From contig NZ_LMEC01000011.1 in the NCBI RefSeq assembly GCF_001425265.1, positions 1,585 to 65,584 of the forward strand: a stretch of 64,000 nucleotides of DNA, read 5' to 3'. This DNA comes from Massilia sp. Root418. Its GTDB lineage: Bacteria > Pseudomonadota > Gammaproteobacteria > Burkholderiales > Burkholderiaceae_D. Positions 1 through 7,115 of this stretch are shown in pieces (position 1 is the stretch's first letter; every line of letters begins with the position of its first letter). A model generated the notes under the pieces. The model had not been told where the DNA came from and made no database searches. It saw only the letters and a list, made by a program, of their open reading frames with translations. Both the position numbers and the translations under genes were made by a program.

Positions 1-1
1 C

Positions 2-685
2 TTCATTCAGAATCAGTACGTGCAGTACGAGCCGTGGGCCGAGCATTTGAAACAGTGCGTGCAGCGCTTGCGCGACGGCGGGTTTCTGAAGCCGATCTAT
101 GTGTTCATTCTGACCTCGACGCCGGAGAGCGACGGCATGGATCTGCCGACCTATGACGTGGCCGAGAAGCTGGGACAGAGTGAGACCATGGAGTATGAGC
201 ATAACGAGGCGTTGGAGCGTGCGAAGAGCGGCAAAGCGCCGAGGCCCGCCACCCCCGAGGAGTTGGCTGAATCTGGCATTAACGTCGTCATGGGATCGCT
301 CTGGACATGTGCTGCGCAGCCCAAGGTCGGCGTACTCAGGGCGACTGACTATGAAGAAATCTACATCCACACCAAAGTGGCGATAGTCGACGACGCTGCC
401 TTCACTATCGGCTCCGCGAATCTTAATCTGCGCAGCATGGCGCTGGACAGCGAACTGAATGTGCTGAGTGACGCCATGGATGTCGCGTACAAGCTCCGCT
501 GCGACCTCTTCGTACAGTGTACTGGAAAGCCAGGACCTCCGCAGTTTGCAAGCATGGCGCAGACCTTCTTGTCCTGGCGTGACGCAATGCAGGAAAATGA
601 GGATAGTAAGGCAAGCGGTCGGGCGCTAAACGGACAATTGATGAGGTTTCATGTTGGCCGTAAGCCGGGAAAACCGGTGGTGTAG
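2..685 (+). CDS. Phospholipase D-family type VI secretion effector (Tle5-like), C-terminal part
   Basis: The reading frame is already open at the window edge, so the N-terminal half lies outside; 227 codons are visible. The decisive feature is a second PLD catalytic (HKD) motif: His-x-Lys in IHTKVAIVDD followed by GSANLN, the H-x-K-x4-D-x6-G-S-x-N pattern. PLD enzymes need two HKD motifs; the first must be upstream. The visible FIQNQY start and the shape of the C-terminal half resemble Tle5-type antibacterial phospholipases delivered by type VI secretion into the periplasm of rivals, where they hydrolyse phospholipids. The gene downstream (2-bp gap) is a membrane-anchored Sel1-repeat protein and then comes a PAAR gene, which supports that reading. 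Base composition looks lower in GC than the rest of the window. It could instead be a housekeeping PLD, but the neighbours argue against that. Confidence 0.75.
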   Translation, partial: FIQNQYVQYEPWAEHLKQCVQRLRDGGFLKPIYVFILTSTPESDGMDLPTYDVAEKLGQSETMEYEHNEALERAKSGKAPRPATPEELAESGINVVMGSLWTCAAQPKVGVLRATDYEEIYIHTKVAIVDDAAFTIGSANLNLRSMALDSELNVLSDAMDVAYKLRCDLFVQCTGKPGPPQFASMAQTFLSWRDAMQENEDSKASGRALNGQLMRFHVGRKPGKPVV

Positions 686-687
686 CC

Positions 688-1707
688 ATGTATGCGAACT
701 CAAAACGCTTAGGCTTGGTGGCGCTTGCAGGTGTTCTAACCGCCACAGCTATCTACTTTTATATTGACCATGTAAGGTACAAAGCCATGCATGCCTTCCC
801 TCCTGGCCTTTTCCGATTTGATGTAACTGCGCCCGTTCCGACCTGTGATCGTTGGAAAGCACACATGCCGAAAATACGGGATCCTGAACCATACCAAATG
901 TATATCGAGGCAAGGAATCGATGGCGCAGCAAGATTGCGTGGCAGTTCACCAAGGATGAATTGACGCAAATTCTTGCAGACGTGAGAGCTGCGTCTGATA
1001 AGGGGGACTGGGGAGCGCGGGCATTGCTGGCGCATTTCTACTTGTACGGGTTGGGGCCTCTGCCAAAGAACAAGGTCCTGGATCAAGATGAGTTCAAATC
1101 GGTCGCTATCGCGCGCATGGCGGTGGAAGCCGGGCAACCGTGGGGATACTACGACGTGGGAGTCGCCCATCAATATGGATATGGAGGGGCGTACTATGAT
1201 TGGGATATTGCCTGGGCATACTATCTTAGAGCCGCTGAGTTGGGGAGCCCCGATGCGCAAATGGCATTGGCGGAAGCATATCGCGATGCCGGAAGGCATG
1301 ATGCCGAGGATAAGATGATTCGATGCGCTTATCTGCAAGGGCATGGACCCGCCGCAACCCTTCTTGGCAGGAGGGCCCGCGGGCAATCGCACTACATGGA
1401 GGCTCTGCGCTTTCATCAAGATGCTGTTAAGTTCGGCAGTAAGGATAGCGCGGCACATCTGTATCTGGCTTTCGGGAGCGAGGCGGGTGAGAGTCAGCGG
1501 GAGGGGCTGCTGACTCCGTTGGGTCTTGGCATTGACATGGAACGATATCGGCGCTATTTGGAAATTGCGGAGGCCCTCGACCTCAATCCTGATCTGAGAT
1601 TTGGCCGTTTGGATTTACTCCTCCCCCTACCGCCTGCTGAACTGCCGGAGTGGCGAGGAATTCAGGACGCGATGGATCCCGACCCTGCCGGGCCACCCAG
1701 TTACTGA
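688..1707 (+). CDS. Membrane-anchored Sel1-repeat protein, probable immunity protein for the upstream PLD effector
   Basis: 339 aa. The ATG lies 2 bp after the effector stop, so the two genes are translationally close. Residues about 8-26 form a single hydrophobic segment (signal anchor), then a region that should be periplasmic. Residues about 105-215 contain Sel1-like alpha-solenoid repeats, recognisable from the ALLAHFYLYGLG, AYYLRAAELGSPDAQ and MALAEAYRDAG segments. Sel1-repeat proteins are the usual immunity partners (Tli5 type) of PLD effectors and act in the periplasm, where this one would be placed. The coding sequence is visibly more AT-rich than the core genes further along, consistent with horizontal acquisition. 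Partner binding is inferred from position and fold only. Confidence 0.65.
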   Translation: MYANSKRLGLVALAGVLTATAIYFYIDHVRYKAMHAFPPGLFRFDVTAPVPTCDRWKAHMPKIRDPEPYQMYIEARNRWRSKIAWQFTKDELTQILADVRAASDKGDWGARALLAHFYLYGLGPLPKNKVLDQDEFKSVAIARMAVEAGQPWGYYDVGVAHQYGYGGAYYDWDIAWAYYLRAAELGSPDAQMALAEAYRDAGRHDAEDKMIRCAYLQGHGPAATLLGRRARGQSHYMEALRFHQDAVKFGSKDSAAHLYLAFGSEAGESQREGLLTPLGLGIDMERYRRYLEIAEALDLNPDLRFGRLDLLLPLPPAELPEWRGIQDAMDPDPAGPPSY

Positions 1708-1718
1708 AGGAGTCCCAA

Positions 1719-1997
1719 ATGCCTTTAAAAATCATCGTCGTCGGGGACTGCACCGACCATGGCGGAAAAGTGATCAGTGGGTCGCCGACGCATGACATAG
1801 GCGGCAAGGCTATCGCGCGGTTGGGGGACCAGGTTAGCTGCCCCCAGATCTACCCGGGTGGCAAGCCGCACGGCATCAACAAGATCGTCACAGCACATGA
1901 GACGCTGACTGCGGGCGGCAAGCCGGTGGCTGTCCACGGCTGCAAGACCGAGTGTGGCTGCACGCTGATTGGCCGCGTCAACGCCAGCGTGGGATAG
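1719..1997 (+). CDS. PAAR domain protein (type VI secretion spike tip)
   Basis: 92 aa. An ATG at 1719 preceded by AAGGAG (1707-1712) is a better start than upstream in-frame codons. The protein is a bare PAAR-type fold: short beta segments with Gly-Gly turns and regularly spaced metal-type residues, including THDIGGK, the VAVHGCKTECGC segment and a terminal IGRVNASVG. PAAR proteins cap the VgrG spike of type VI secretion systems and carry effectors. No extra toxin domain is fused to it. Its position just after an effector/immunity pair fits an orphan effector island; no VgrG or structural type VI gene is in the visible part. Confidence 0.75.
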   Translation: MPLKIIVVGDCTDHGGKVISGSPTHDIGGKAIARLGDQVSCPQIYPGGKPHGINKIVTAHETLTAGGKPVAVHGCKTECGCTLIGRVNASVG

Positions 1998-2075
1998 CGA
2001 AACAAATTGTAATTCTTCGCATTCGCGCCTATCGCGCGGCCTAAGATTAGCCATCGATTGCGCAAGGAGAGCATG

Positions 2076-2753
2076 ATGGGCTACATACTGGACGGCACCG
2101 ACTGGGACGACAACCTCGACGGCACTGCGGGCGACGACGACATCTACGGCTACGCCGGCTACGATTCCCTGTTCGGCGGCCGGGGCGACGACTATCTGAA
2201 CGGCGGCACCGGCATCGACGAGGCCTTCTACAACGGCTACCGCGACGAGTATTCGGTGCTGGCCGACGGCGGGCAGTTCTGGGTGAAGGACCTGGTCGGC
2301 GACGACGGGCTGGACTTGCTGCTGAATGTCGAGCGCCTGAATTTCGCGGATGGCGCGGTGGCGCTGGACATCGACGGCAACGGCGGCGAAGCCTATCGCC
2401 TGTACCAGGCGGCGTTCAACCGCGAGCCCGACGAGGTGGGCCTGGGCTTCTGGATTTCGCACCTGGACCACGGCGACAGCCTGCGCGCGGTGGCGCAGGG
2501 CTTTGTCAACTCGGATGAGTTCCGCGCCACGTACGGCAGCAACGCCAGCGCGGTGGACATCGTGGTGCGGCTGTACGCCAACGTGCTGCACCGCGCGCCG
2601 GAGCCGGCCGGCTTGGAGCACTGGGTCAACATCCTCACCACCGGCAAGGATACTGTGGCTGGCGTGCTGGTCGGCTTCAGCGAGAGCGCAGAGAACTACG
2701 CCCAGCTGATCGGCAAGATGCAGGACGGCGTGGATTACCAGCCTTTCGTCTAA
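2076..2753 (+). CDS. Small RTX-repeat / DUF4214 protein
   Basis: 225 aa. I chose the ATG at 2076 because GGAG (2066-2069) sits at normal spacing; an in-frame ATG at 2073 and a TTG at 2058 are alternatives. Residues about 1-60 carry acidic Gly-Asp nonapeptide-like repeats (TAGDDDIYG, GGRGDDYLNGG) of the calcium-binding RTX/hemolysin type. Residues about 110-220 are a DUF4214 domain: two helical repeats beginning YRLYQAAFNREPD and VVRLYANVLHRAPEP with a GF(V/S)xSxE signature. DUF4214 is common in secreted surface or adhesin-like proteins. There is no N-terminal signal peptide, as expected for type I secretion substrates, but no transporter gene is nearby. Function unknown. Confidence 0.75.
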   Translation: MGYILDGTDWDDNLDGTAGDDDIYGYAGYDSLFGGRGDDYLNGGTGIDEAFYNGYRDEYSVLADGGQFWVKDLVGDDGLDLLLNVERLNFADGAVALDIDGNGGEAYRLYQAAFNREPDEVGLGFWISHLDHGDSLRAVAQGFVNSDEFRATYGSNASAVDIVVRLYANVLHRAPEPAGLEHWVNILTTGKDTVAGVLVGFSESAENYAQLIGKMQDGVDYQPFV

Positions 2754-2756
2754 CCC

Positions 2757-3926
2757 TTACTTGCTGAGCATGCGCATGGCCCGTTCCAGGCCTTCTATGG
2801 TGAGCGGGAACATGCGGTTGTTCATCAGCTGGCGGATGACGGCGATCGACTGCCGGTACTGCCACAGGCCTTCCGGTTCCGGATTGAGCCAGATGAACTT
2901 GGGGAAGGTGCTGGTGAAGCGCGCCAGCCATTCGGACCCGGCTTCCTCGTTGTTGTACTCCACCGATCCGCCCGGCTGCAGAATTTCGTAGGGGCTCATG
3001 GTGGCGTCGCCCACGAAGATCACCTTGGTGTCCGGCGTGTATTTGCGCAGCACGTCCCAGGTGGGGAAGCGCTCGGCGTTGCGGCGGCGGTTGTTCTTCC
3101 ACAGGTAGTCATAGACGCAGTTGTGGAAGTAGAAGAACTCCATGTTCTTGAATTCGGTCTTGGCGGCCGAGAACAGCTCTTCGGTGCGTTCGATGTGGTC
3201 GTCCATGGTGCCGCCCACGTCGAGCAGCATCAGCACCTTGATGTTGTTCTTGCGCTCGGGCTGCATCTTGATGTCGAGGAAGCCGGCGTTGTTGGCGGTG
3301 GCGCGGATGGTCTGGTCCAGCGCCAGCTCGTCCTCGTGGCCTTCGCGCGCGAACTTGCGCAGGCGCCGCAGCGCCACCTTGATGTTGCGCGTGCCCAGCT
3401 CGCGCTCGGAGTCATAGTCCTTGTAGGCGCGCGCCTCCCATACTTTCACCGCCGTGCGGTTGCCGCCCTTGCCGCCGATGCGGATCCCTTCCGGGTTGGT
3501 GCCGCCGTTGCCGAACGGCGAAGTGCCGCCCGTGCCTATCCATTTGCTGCCGCCCTCGTGGCGCTCCTTCTGTTCCTTTAGCAGCTCGTTCAGGCGGTCC
3601 ATCAGCTTGTCGTAGCCGAACTTCTCCAGCGCGGCCTTCTGCTCGTCGCTCAGCTCGCGCTCCATGCGCTTGATCAGCCAGTCCAGCGGAATGGCGCTGT
3701 TGGTGTCGAAGGCGCCGTTGATGCCCTTGAAGTACTGGGCGAAGGCGCGGTCGAACTTGTCGTAGTGAGCCTCGTCCTTCACCAGCGTCAGCCGCGACAG
3801 ATAATAGAAGTCGTCCATCGAGGCGTCGATGACGTTCTTCTGCATCGCTTCCAGCAAGGTCAGGAACTCCTTGATGGAGACGGGGATCTTCGCGTCTTTC
3901 AGCGTGAAAAAAAAATCGATCAGCAT
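2757..3926 (-). CDS. VWA domain protein, CoxE-like, partner of a MoxR ATPase
   Basis: 389 aa. The N-terminal 200 residues are helical and charged, with a Gly-rich stretch near residue 140 (GTGGTSPFGNGG). The C-terminal half is a von Willebrand factor A fold: LMLLDVGGTMDDH near residue 235 is the metal-site strand, with DxGGT in place of the classic DxSxS, a variant usual in the CoxE-like branch; KVIFVGDATMSPYE follows later. VWA proteins of this type work with MoxR AAA+ ATPases as chaperones for metal-cofactor insertion or complex assembly. The gene lies at the 3' end of a minus-strand operon, 1 bp after a GNAT gene and downstream of the MoxR gene. The client is unknown. Confidence 0.85.
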   Translation of the reverse strand: MLIDFFFTLKDAKIPVSIKEFLTLLEAMQKNVIDASMDDFYYLSRLTLVKDEAHYDKFDRAFAQYFKGINGAFDTNSAIPLDWLIKRMERELSDEQKAALEKFGYDKLMDRLNELLKEQKERHEGGSKWIGTGGTSPFGNGGTNPEGIRIGGKGGNRTAVKVWEARAYKDYDSERELGTRNIKVALRRLRKFAREGHEDELALDQTIRATANNAGFLDIKMQPERKNNIKVLMLLDVGGTMDDHIERTEELFSAAKTEFKNMEFFYFHNCVYDYLWKNNRRRNAERFPTWDVLRKYTPDTKVIFVGDATMSPYEILQPGGSVEYNNEEAGSEWLARFTSTFPKFIWLNPEPEGLWQYRQSIAVIRQLMNNRMFPLTIEGLERAMRMLSK

Positions 3927-3927
3927 G

Positions 3928-4524
3928 TCAGTCTCTGCTTAGCTTGTAGCGCAGGTGCGCTTTGATTTCCGGCCATTCGCCGCGCACGATGCTGTAGATG
4001 ACGGTGTCGCGCACGGTGCCGTCGCGCCGCAGCGCGTGGTGGCGCAGCACGCCGTCCTTCTTCGCGCCCAGGCGTTCGATGGCGGCTTGCGAGGCGTGGT
4101 TGAAGTTATCGGTGCGGAAGCCCACCACGGCGCAGCCCAGCGTTTCGAAGGCGTGCGTGAGCAGCATCAGCTTGCAGCTGGTGTTGACGTAGCTGCGCTG
4201 GCGGCTGCGCGCGTACCAGGTGTAGCCGATTTCCACGCGGTCCAGCGCGGGCACGATGTCGTGGTAGCTGGTGGTGCCGATCACCTCGTCCGTCACGCTG
4301 TCGATGACGGCGAAGGCAAAGCGGCCGGGCCGCATCTCCAGCGCCGTGGCGATGTAGGCGTCCAATTGCTCCGGCTCGGGCACCGAGGTGATGCGCAGCT
4401 TCCACAGCTGGCCGTCGCTGGCGGCGGCCAGGAGGCCGGCCGCGTGCTGCGGGCCGAGCGGCTCCAGGCGCACGCCGTTCAGTTCCAGCGTGACGGCAGC
4501 GAAGTTGGCCAGGGCACCGTTCAT
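3928..4524 (-). CDS. GNAT-family N-acetyltransferase (RimJ/RimL-like)
   Basis: 198 aa. The ATG at 4524-4522 shares one base with the stop of the MoxR gene (TGATG), so translational coupling decides this start. The protein has the RimJ/RimL-type layout: N-terminal GVRLEPLGPQHAAGL, a central strand IGTTSYHDIVPALDRVEIGY, then RSRQRSYVNTSCKLML around the acetyl-CoA loop and FRTDNFNHASQAAIERLGA. Substrate is unknown; relatives acetylate protein N termini or small amines. Its placement between a MoxR ATPase and a VWA protein that normally act as a pair is notable, because tight overlaps on both sides imply co-expression. Confidence 0.85.
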   Translation of the reverse strand: MNGALANFAAVTLELNGVRLEPLGPQHAAGLLAAASDGQLWKLRITSVPEPEQLDAYIATALEMRPGRFAFAVIDSVTDEVIGTTSYHDIVPALDRVEIGYTWYARSRQRSYVNTSCKLMLLTHAFETLGCAVVGFRTDNFNHASQAAIERLGAKKDGVLRHHALRRDGTVRDTVIYSIVRGEWPEIKAHLRYKLSRD

Positions 4525-5390
4525 CAGCGGTTGGTCCGGTTCATGAACACCAGGCGTTCGAACAGGTGCACGTCCTGTTCGTTCTTCAGCAGGGCGCCGT
4601 GCAGCGGCGGCACCGCGGCCTTGGCGTCCTTGCTGCGCAGCGCTTCGGGCGGAATGTCTTCGGCCAGCAGCAGCTTGAGCCAGTCCAGGAACTCGGAGGT
4701 GGACGGCTTTTTCTTCAGGCCGGGCACGTCGCGCACTTCGTAGAAGGTCTGCAGCGCAGTGGCCAGCAGTTCCTGTTTCAAGGTCGGGTAGTGCACCTTG
4801 ACGATCTGCTCCATCGTGTCCTTGTCCGGGAATTTGATGTAGTGGAAGAAGCAGCGGCGCAGGAAGGCGTCCGGCAGTTCCTTCTCGTTGTTGGAGGTGA
4901 TGATGACCAGCGGGCGGTGCCTGGCCTGCACCATTTCGCGCGTCTCGTAGACGTAGAACTCCATGCGGTCCAGCTCGCGCAGCAGGTCGTTGGGGAATTC
5001 GATGTCGGCCTTGTCGATCTCGTCGATCAAGAGCACCACCGGCTCGGGCGCGGTGAAGGCTTGCCACAGCACGCCCTTGACGATGTAGTTGTGGATGTCG
5101 CGCACGCGCTCGTCGCCCAGCTGCGAGTCGCGCAGGCGGGACACCGCGTCGTATTCGTACAGGCCCTGCTGCGCCTTGGTGGTGGACTTGATGTGCCACT
5201 GCATTAGCGGCATGTCCAGCGCGGCGGCCACTTCCTCGGCTAGCATGGTCTTGCCGGTGCCTGGCTCGCCCTTGATGAGCAACGGACGCTGCAGCGTCAG
5301 CGCGGCGTTCACCGCCAGTTTCAAGTCATTGGTGGCAACGTAGTTCTCGGAACCCTGGAAGCGTTGGCCTTGGCCCTGGTTTGCTTGCAT
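4524..5390 (-). CDS. MoxR-family AAA+ ATPase
   Basis: 288 aa, typical length for the family. Walker A GEPGTGKT at residues 41-48; Walker B LLIDEID at 120-126; a sensor-1 type IITSNNEKELPDAF segment and the arginine-bearing LRRCFFHY follow. MoxR ATPases are chaperone-like AAA+ proteins that remodel complexes or insert metal cofactors, usually with a VWA protein as adaptor; the VWA gene is two genes downstream in the same operon. The C-terminal lid carries a Lys-rich PGLKKKPST segment. First gene of the minus-strand operon. The 196-bp region upstream separates it from a divergent cytochrome c pair. Confidence 0.92.
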   Translation of the reverse strand: MQANQGQGQRFQGSENYVATNDLKLAVNAALTLQRPLLIKGEPGTGKTMLAEEVAAALDMPLMQWHIKSTTKAQQGLYEYDAVSRLRDSQLGDERVRDIHNYIVKGVLWQAFTAPEPVVLLIDEIDKADIEFPNDLLRELDRMEFYVYETREMVQARHRPLVIITSNNEKELPDAFLRRCFFHYIKFPDKDTMEQIVKVHYPTLKQELLATALQTFYEVRDVPGLKKKPSTSEFLDWLKLLLAEDIPPEALRSKDAKAAVPPLHGALLKNEQDVHLFERLVFMNRTNR

Positions 5391-5513
5391 AAAATGGCGT
5401 CTCTTAGTGGAAAATGAATGCCCCGAGTATATGCCAGAACGCTATACCACACTGTGGGCGGATGATGTGGACTCGCAACTTGTTATTGGGTTAGAATCGT
5501 TGGCTGGTAGTGT

Positions 5514-5549
5514 AAAAGTCAACTTTTGCGACTACTGTATCACGCAGTA
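5514..5549. promoter_or_regulatory. Two small inverted repeats between moxR and the cytochrome c pair
   Basis: AAAAGT-CA-ACTTTT at 5514-5527 is a perfect palindrome around a 2-base centre, and TACTG-7 bp-CAGTA lies at 5533-5549. Both sit 40-70 bp upstream of the first cytochrome c start, in the divergent intergenic region. They could be operator half-sites, but I recognise no known regulator consensus. Short AT-rich palindromes can arise by chance. Confidence 0.25.
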
Positions 5550-5586
5550 TCAATAAATATTACTGACGTTAACCTAGCCATCCACC

Positions 5587-5925
5587 ATGAAAAAAATCTA
5601 CGCAGTTCTCGTGCTCGCAGGCATCGCCAACGTTGCCGCAGCGGCGGACATCGTTGGAAACGCCAAGGCGGCTCCAGCCAAGATCGAAATGTGTATCGGT
5701 TGCCACGGCATCCCCGGCTACAAAGCCACCTTCCCGGAAGTGTTTCAGGTGCCCATGATTGGTGGCCAATCGGCTAAGTACATCGAGAACGCGTTGCAAG
5801 GCTACAAAAAAGGCGAGCGCAAGCATCCTTCCATGAAGGGCATCGCCGTCAGCCTGTCGGATCAGGACATCGCCGACATCGCTGCTTACTATTCGCAGCA
5901 GACCCAGAAAACCGCGCAGAAATGA
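5587..5925 (+). CDS. Small secreted cytochrome c, class I
   Basis: 112 aa. An N-terminal Sec signal peptide (MKKIYAVLVLAGIANVAAAA) directs export to the periplasm. The heme-attachment motif CIGCH is at residues 36-40; the distal axial ligand is probably a Met in the PSMKGIA segment. One heme. It is followed after 11 bp by a second cytochrome c of the same size, so the two likely form an electron-transfer pair; comparable pairs in betaproteobacteria are annotated as cytochrome c553/c4-type carriers. The electron donor and acceptor cannot be told from the sequence. Confidence 0.9.
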   Translation: MKKIYAVLVLAGIANVAAAADIVGNAKAAPAKIEMCIGCHGIPGYKATFPEVFQVPMIGGQSAKYIENALQGYKKGERKHPSMKGIAVSLSDQDIADIAAYYSQQTQKTAQK

Positions 5926-5936
5926 GGCTTAACGAC

Positions 5937-6278
5937 ATGAAAAAACTGATCATCGCCCTGTTCTGCGCATCCGCTTCCTTCGCCGCCACCGCCGGCGGCA
6001 ACGTCGACGCCGGCAAGGCGCTGGCCGAGAAATACAGCTGCGCGGCCTGCCACGGCAAGGACTACAATTCCCCGATCGACCCGTCGTATCCGAAGCTGGC
6101 GGGCCAGCACAAGGATTACCTGCAGCACGCGCTGACGGCCTACAAGCGCGGCGACGCCGCCAACGGCCGCAGCAACGCCATCATGACGGGCCAGGTGAAG
6201 CCGCTGACCAACCAGGACATCAAGGATCTGGCGGCTTATCTGAACAGCTTGCCGGGTACGCTGGCCGTGCATCGCTGA
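5937..6278 (+). CDS. Small secreted cytochrome c, class I (second of pair)
   Basis: 113 aa from the ATG at 5937, which begins a clean signal peptide (MKKLIIALFCASASFAATAG). An upstream ATG at 5922 overlaps the previous stop but would add a charged pre-sequence, so it is less likely. Heme motif CAACH at residues 35-39; YPKLAGQHKDYL is the usual helix of c553/c4 domains and the Met of NAIMTGQV is the likely sixth ligand. Co-transcribed with the preceding cytochrome; a strong hairpin terminator follows. The two products are clearly paralogous in architecture (heme helix, YK-rich middle, QDI-DLAAY helix). Confidence 0.9.
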   Translation: MKKLIIALFCASASFAATAGGNVDAGKALAEKYSCAACHGKDYNSPIDPSYPKLAGQHKDYLQHALTAYKRGDAANGRSNAIMTGQVKPLTNQDIKDLAAYLNSLPGTLAVHR

Positions 6279-6298
6279 TACGGCGCTGGAGCATGGAC

Positions 6299-6325
6299 AA
6301 AGCCACGCATTGCGTGGCTTTTTTT
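6299..6325 (+). terminator. Rho-independent terminator after the cytochrome pair
   Basis: AGCCACGC-ATT-GCGTGGCT forms an 8-bp stem with a small loop and runs directly into seven T residues. It lies 20 bp after the second cytochrome stop. Confidence 0.9.
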
Positions 6326-6373
6326 ACGCCGCGTGCGGCGGGTTACGCGCTGCCGCGCTAACCCGCCCTACGG

Positions 6374-6437
6374 GATGCCACGATGCCAGGATGCCAGGAT
6401 GCCACGATGCCACGATGCCACGATGCCACGATGCCAC
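6374..6437. repeat. 8-bp tandem repeat, 8 units
   Basis: GATGCCAC/GATGCCAG repeated eight times without gaps, then decaying into GATGGCG and GATGCCGC. It begins 3 bp after the left palindrome. No gene can be supported here: open frames across it encode only a periodic peptide and have no start context. Looks like a minisatellite that can vary in copy number by slippage. Confidence 0.9.
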
Positions 6438-6450
6438 GATGGCGGATGCC

Positions 6451-6549
6451 GCGTGGGGCGCATGGGGCGCATGGGACGCATGGGACGCATGGGACGCATG
6501 GGACGCATGGGACGCATGGGACGCACGGGGCGCGTGGGACGCATGGGGC
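6451..6549. repeat. 9-bp tandem repeat, 11 units
   Basis: Consensus GCATGGGAC, eleven units from 6451 to 6549 with G/A and C/T substitutions concentrated at both ends and six identical units in the middle, the pattern of a recently expanded array. It follows the 8-bp array after 13 bp and ends 2 bp before the right palindrome. The unit length is a multiple of three, so all forward frames stay open, but the products (Ala-Trp-Asp, Gly-Arg-Met or Thr-His-Gly repeats) have no other support. Confidence 0.9.
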
Positions 6550-6561
6550 GTGTAGGGCGGG

Positions 6562-6939
6562 TTAGCGCGCAGGCGCGTAACCCGCCGGCTCCGCCTGCAC
6601 CGTCAGCCGCTTGATGCTGGCGTTCTTGCCGTAGGTGGCCAACACTTGCAGCGGGGCGGGGCAGCGCACCCGGTACAGATAGCTGCGCTCTTCGCCGTCC
6701 ACGCTGCGGCGCAGCAGCTCCAGCTGCAGCGGCACCGGACAGGCGCGCAGCTGCGCCGCGTCCGCCGTGCCCGCTTCGGCGCTCTTGCGCGCCAGCGCGG
6801 CAGCCACTTCCTTCGTCACTTCCGGCTCCGCGTCCTCGATGGCTGCCGCAGGCGCGGCGGCGCGCTGGGCCTGGGCGGGCGGCAGGGCGCAGCCGGCGGC
6901 CAGCGCGCTGGCCAGGGTCAGGGAAATCAGTCGTCGCAT
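6562..6939 (-). CDS. Small secreted or lipid-anchored hypothetical protein
   Basis: 125 aa. The N terminus MRRLISLTLASALAAGC is a signal sequence; SALAAGC resembles a lipobox with Cys 17, and a signal-peptidase I site after PPAQAQ is the alternative. The rest is Ala/Glu-rich, then VPLQLELLRRSVDGEERSYL, with three Cys in the mature part. No family recognised. The C-terminal codons (PAGYAPAR) and the TAA stop are encoded by the right-hand palindrome of pair A, so the repeat has replaced or supplied this gene's end. Gene reality is supported by the signal sequence and high-GC codon use; function unknown. Confidence 0.65.
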   Translation of the reverse strand: MRRLISLTLASALAAGCALPPAQAQRAAAPAAAIEDAEPEVTKEVAAALARKSAEAGTADAAQLRACPVPLQLELLRRSVDGEERSYLYRVRCPAPLQVLATYGKNASIKRLTVQAEPAGYAPAR

Positions 6940-7115
6940 AGGCCTTGCTCCTTGTCAGTTGGCCCATCTTAGCCCGCCCCGGCGCGTTCGCCAAATTGTC
7001 TCAAATTGAACAAAACGCAGCATTCTGTCTAAAAAGGCCCGCTTTTACAAAGGCGCAAAACGCGTGGCTATACTCGGCTGCACCATTCAACCGAACCGAC
7101 AGGAGTCATTGCCGC

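Larger units (their letters stand above)
6337..6586. repeat. REP-like palindromic pair A enclosing two minisatellites
   Basis: Left element at 6337-6371: GGCGGGTTACGCGC...GCGCTAACCCGCCCTAC. Right element at 6552-6586 in the opposite orientation: GTAGGGCGGGTTAGCGC...GCGTAACCCGCC. Each forms a 13-14 bp hairpin with a short loop. This is the first of seven loci in the window with this family (6.3, 9.2, 16.8, 24.3, 32.7, 38.5 and 50.4 kb). Five more loci follow the same rule: a GGGTTACG-first copy followed by a GTAGGGCGGGTTAG-first copy; one locus has a single copy. Here the spacer between the two arms is expanded to 180 bp of tandem repeats. Confidence 0.85.

Noticed and set aside
6374..6549. 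CRISPR-like array
   Set aside because: Repeats are 8 and 9 bp without unique spacers and no cas gene is present; these are minisatellites.
6310..6614. Open frames encoding Ala-Trp-Asp or Gly-Arg-Met repeats
   Set aside because: These are only the 9-bp tandem array read in different frames; all forward frames are open because the unit is a multiple of three. No ribosome site or outside homology.
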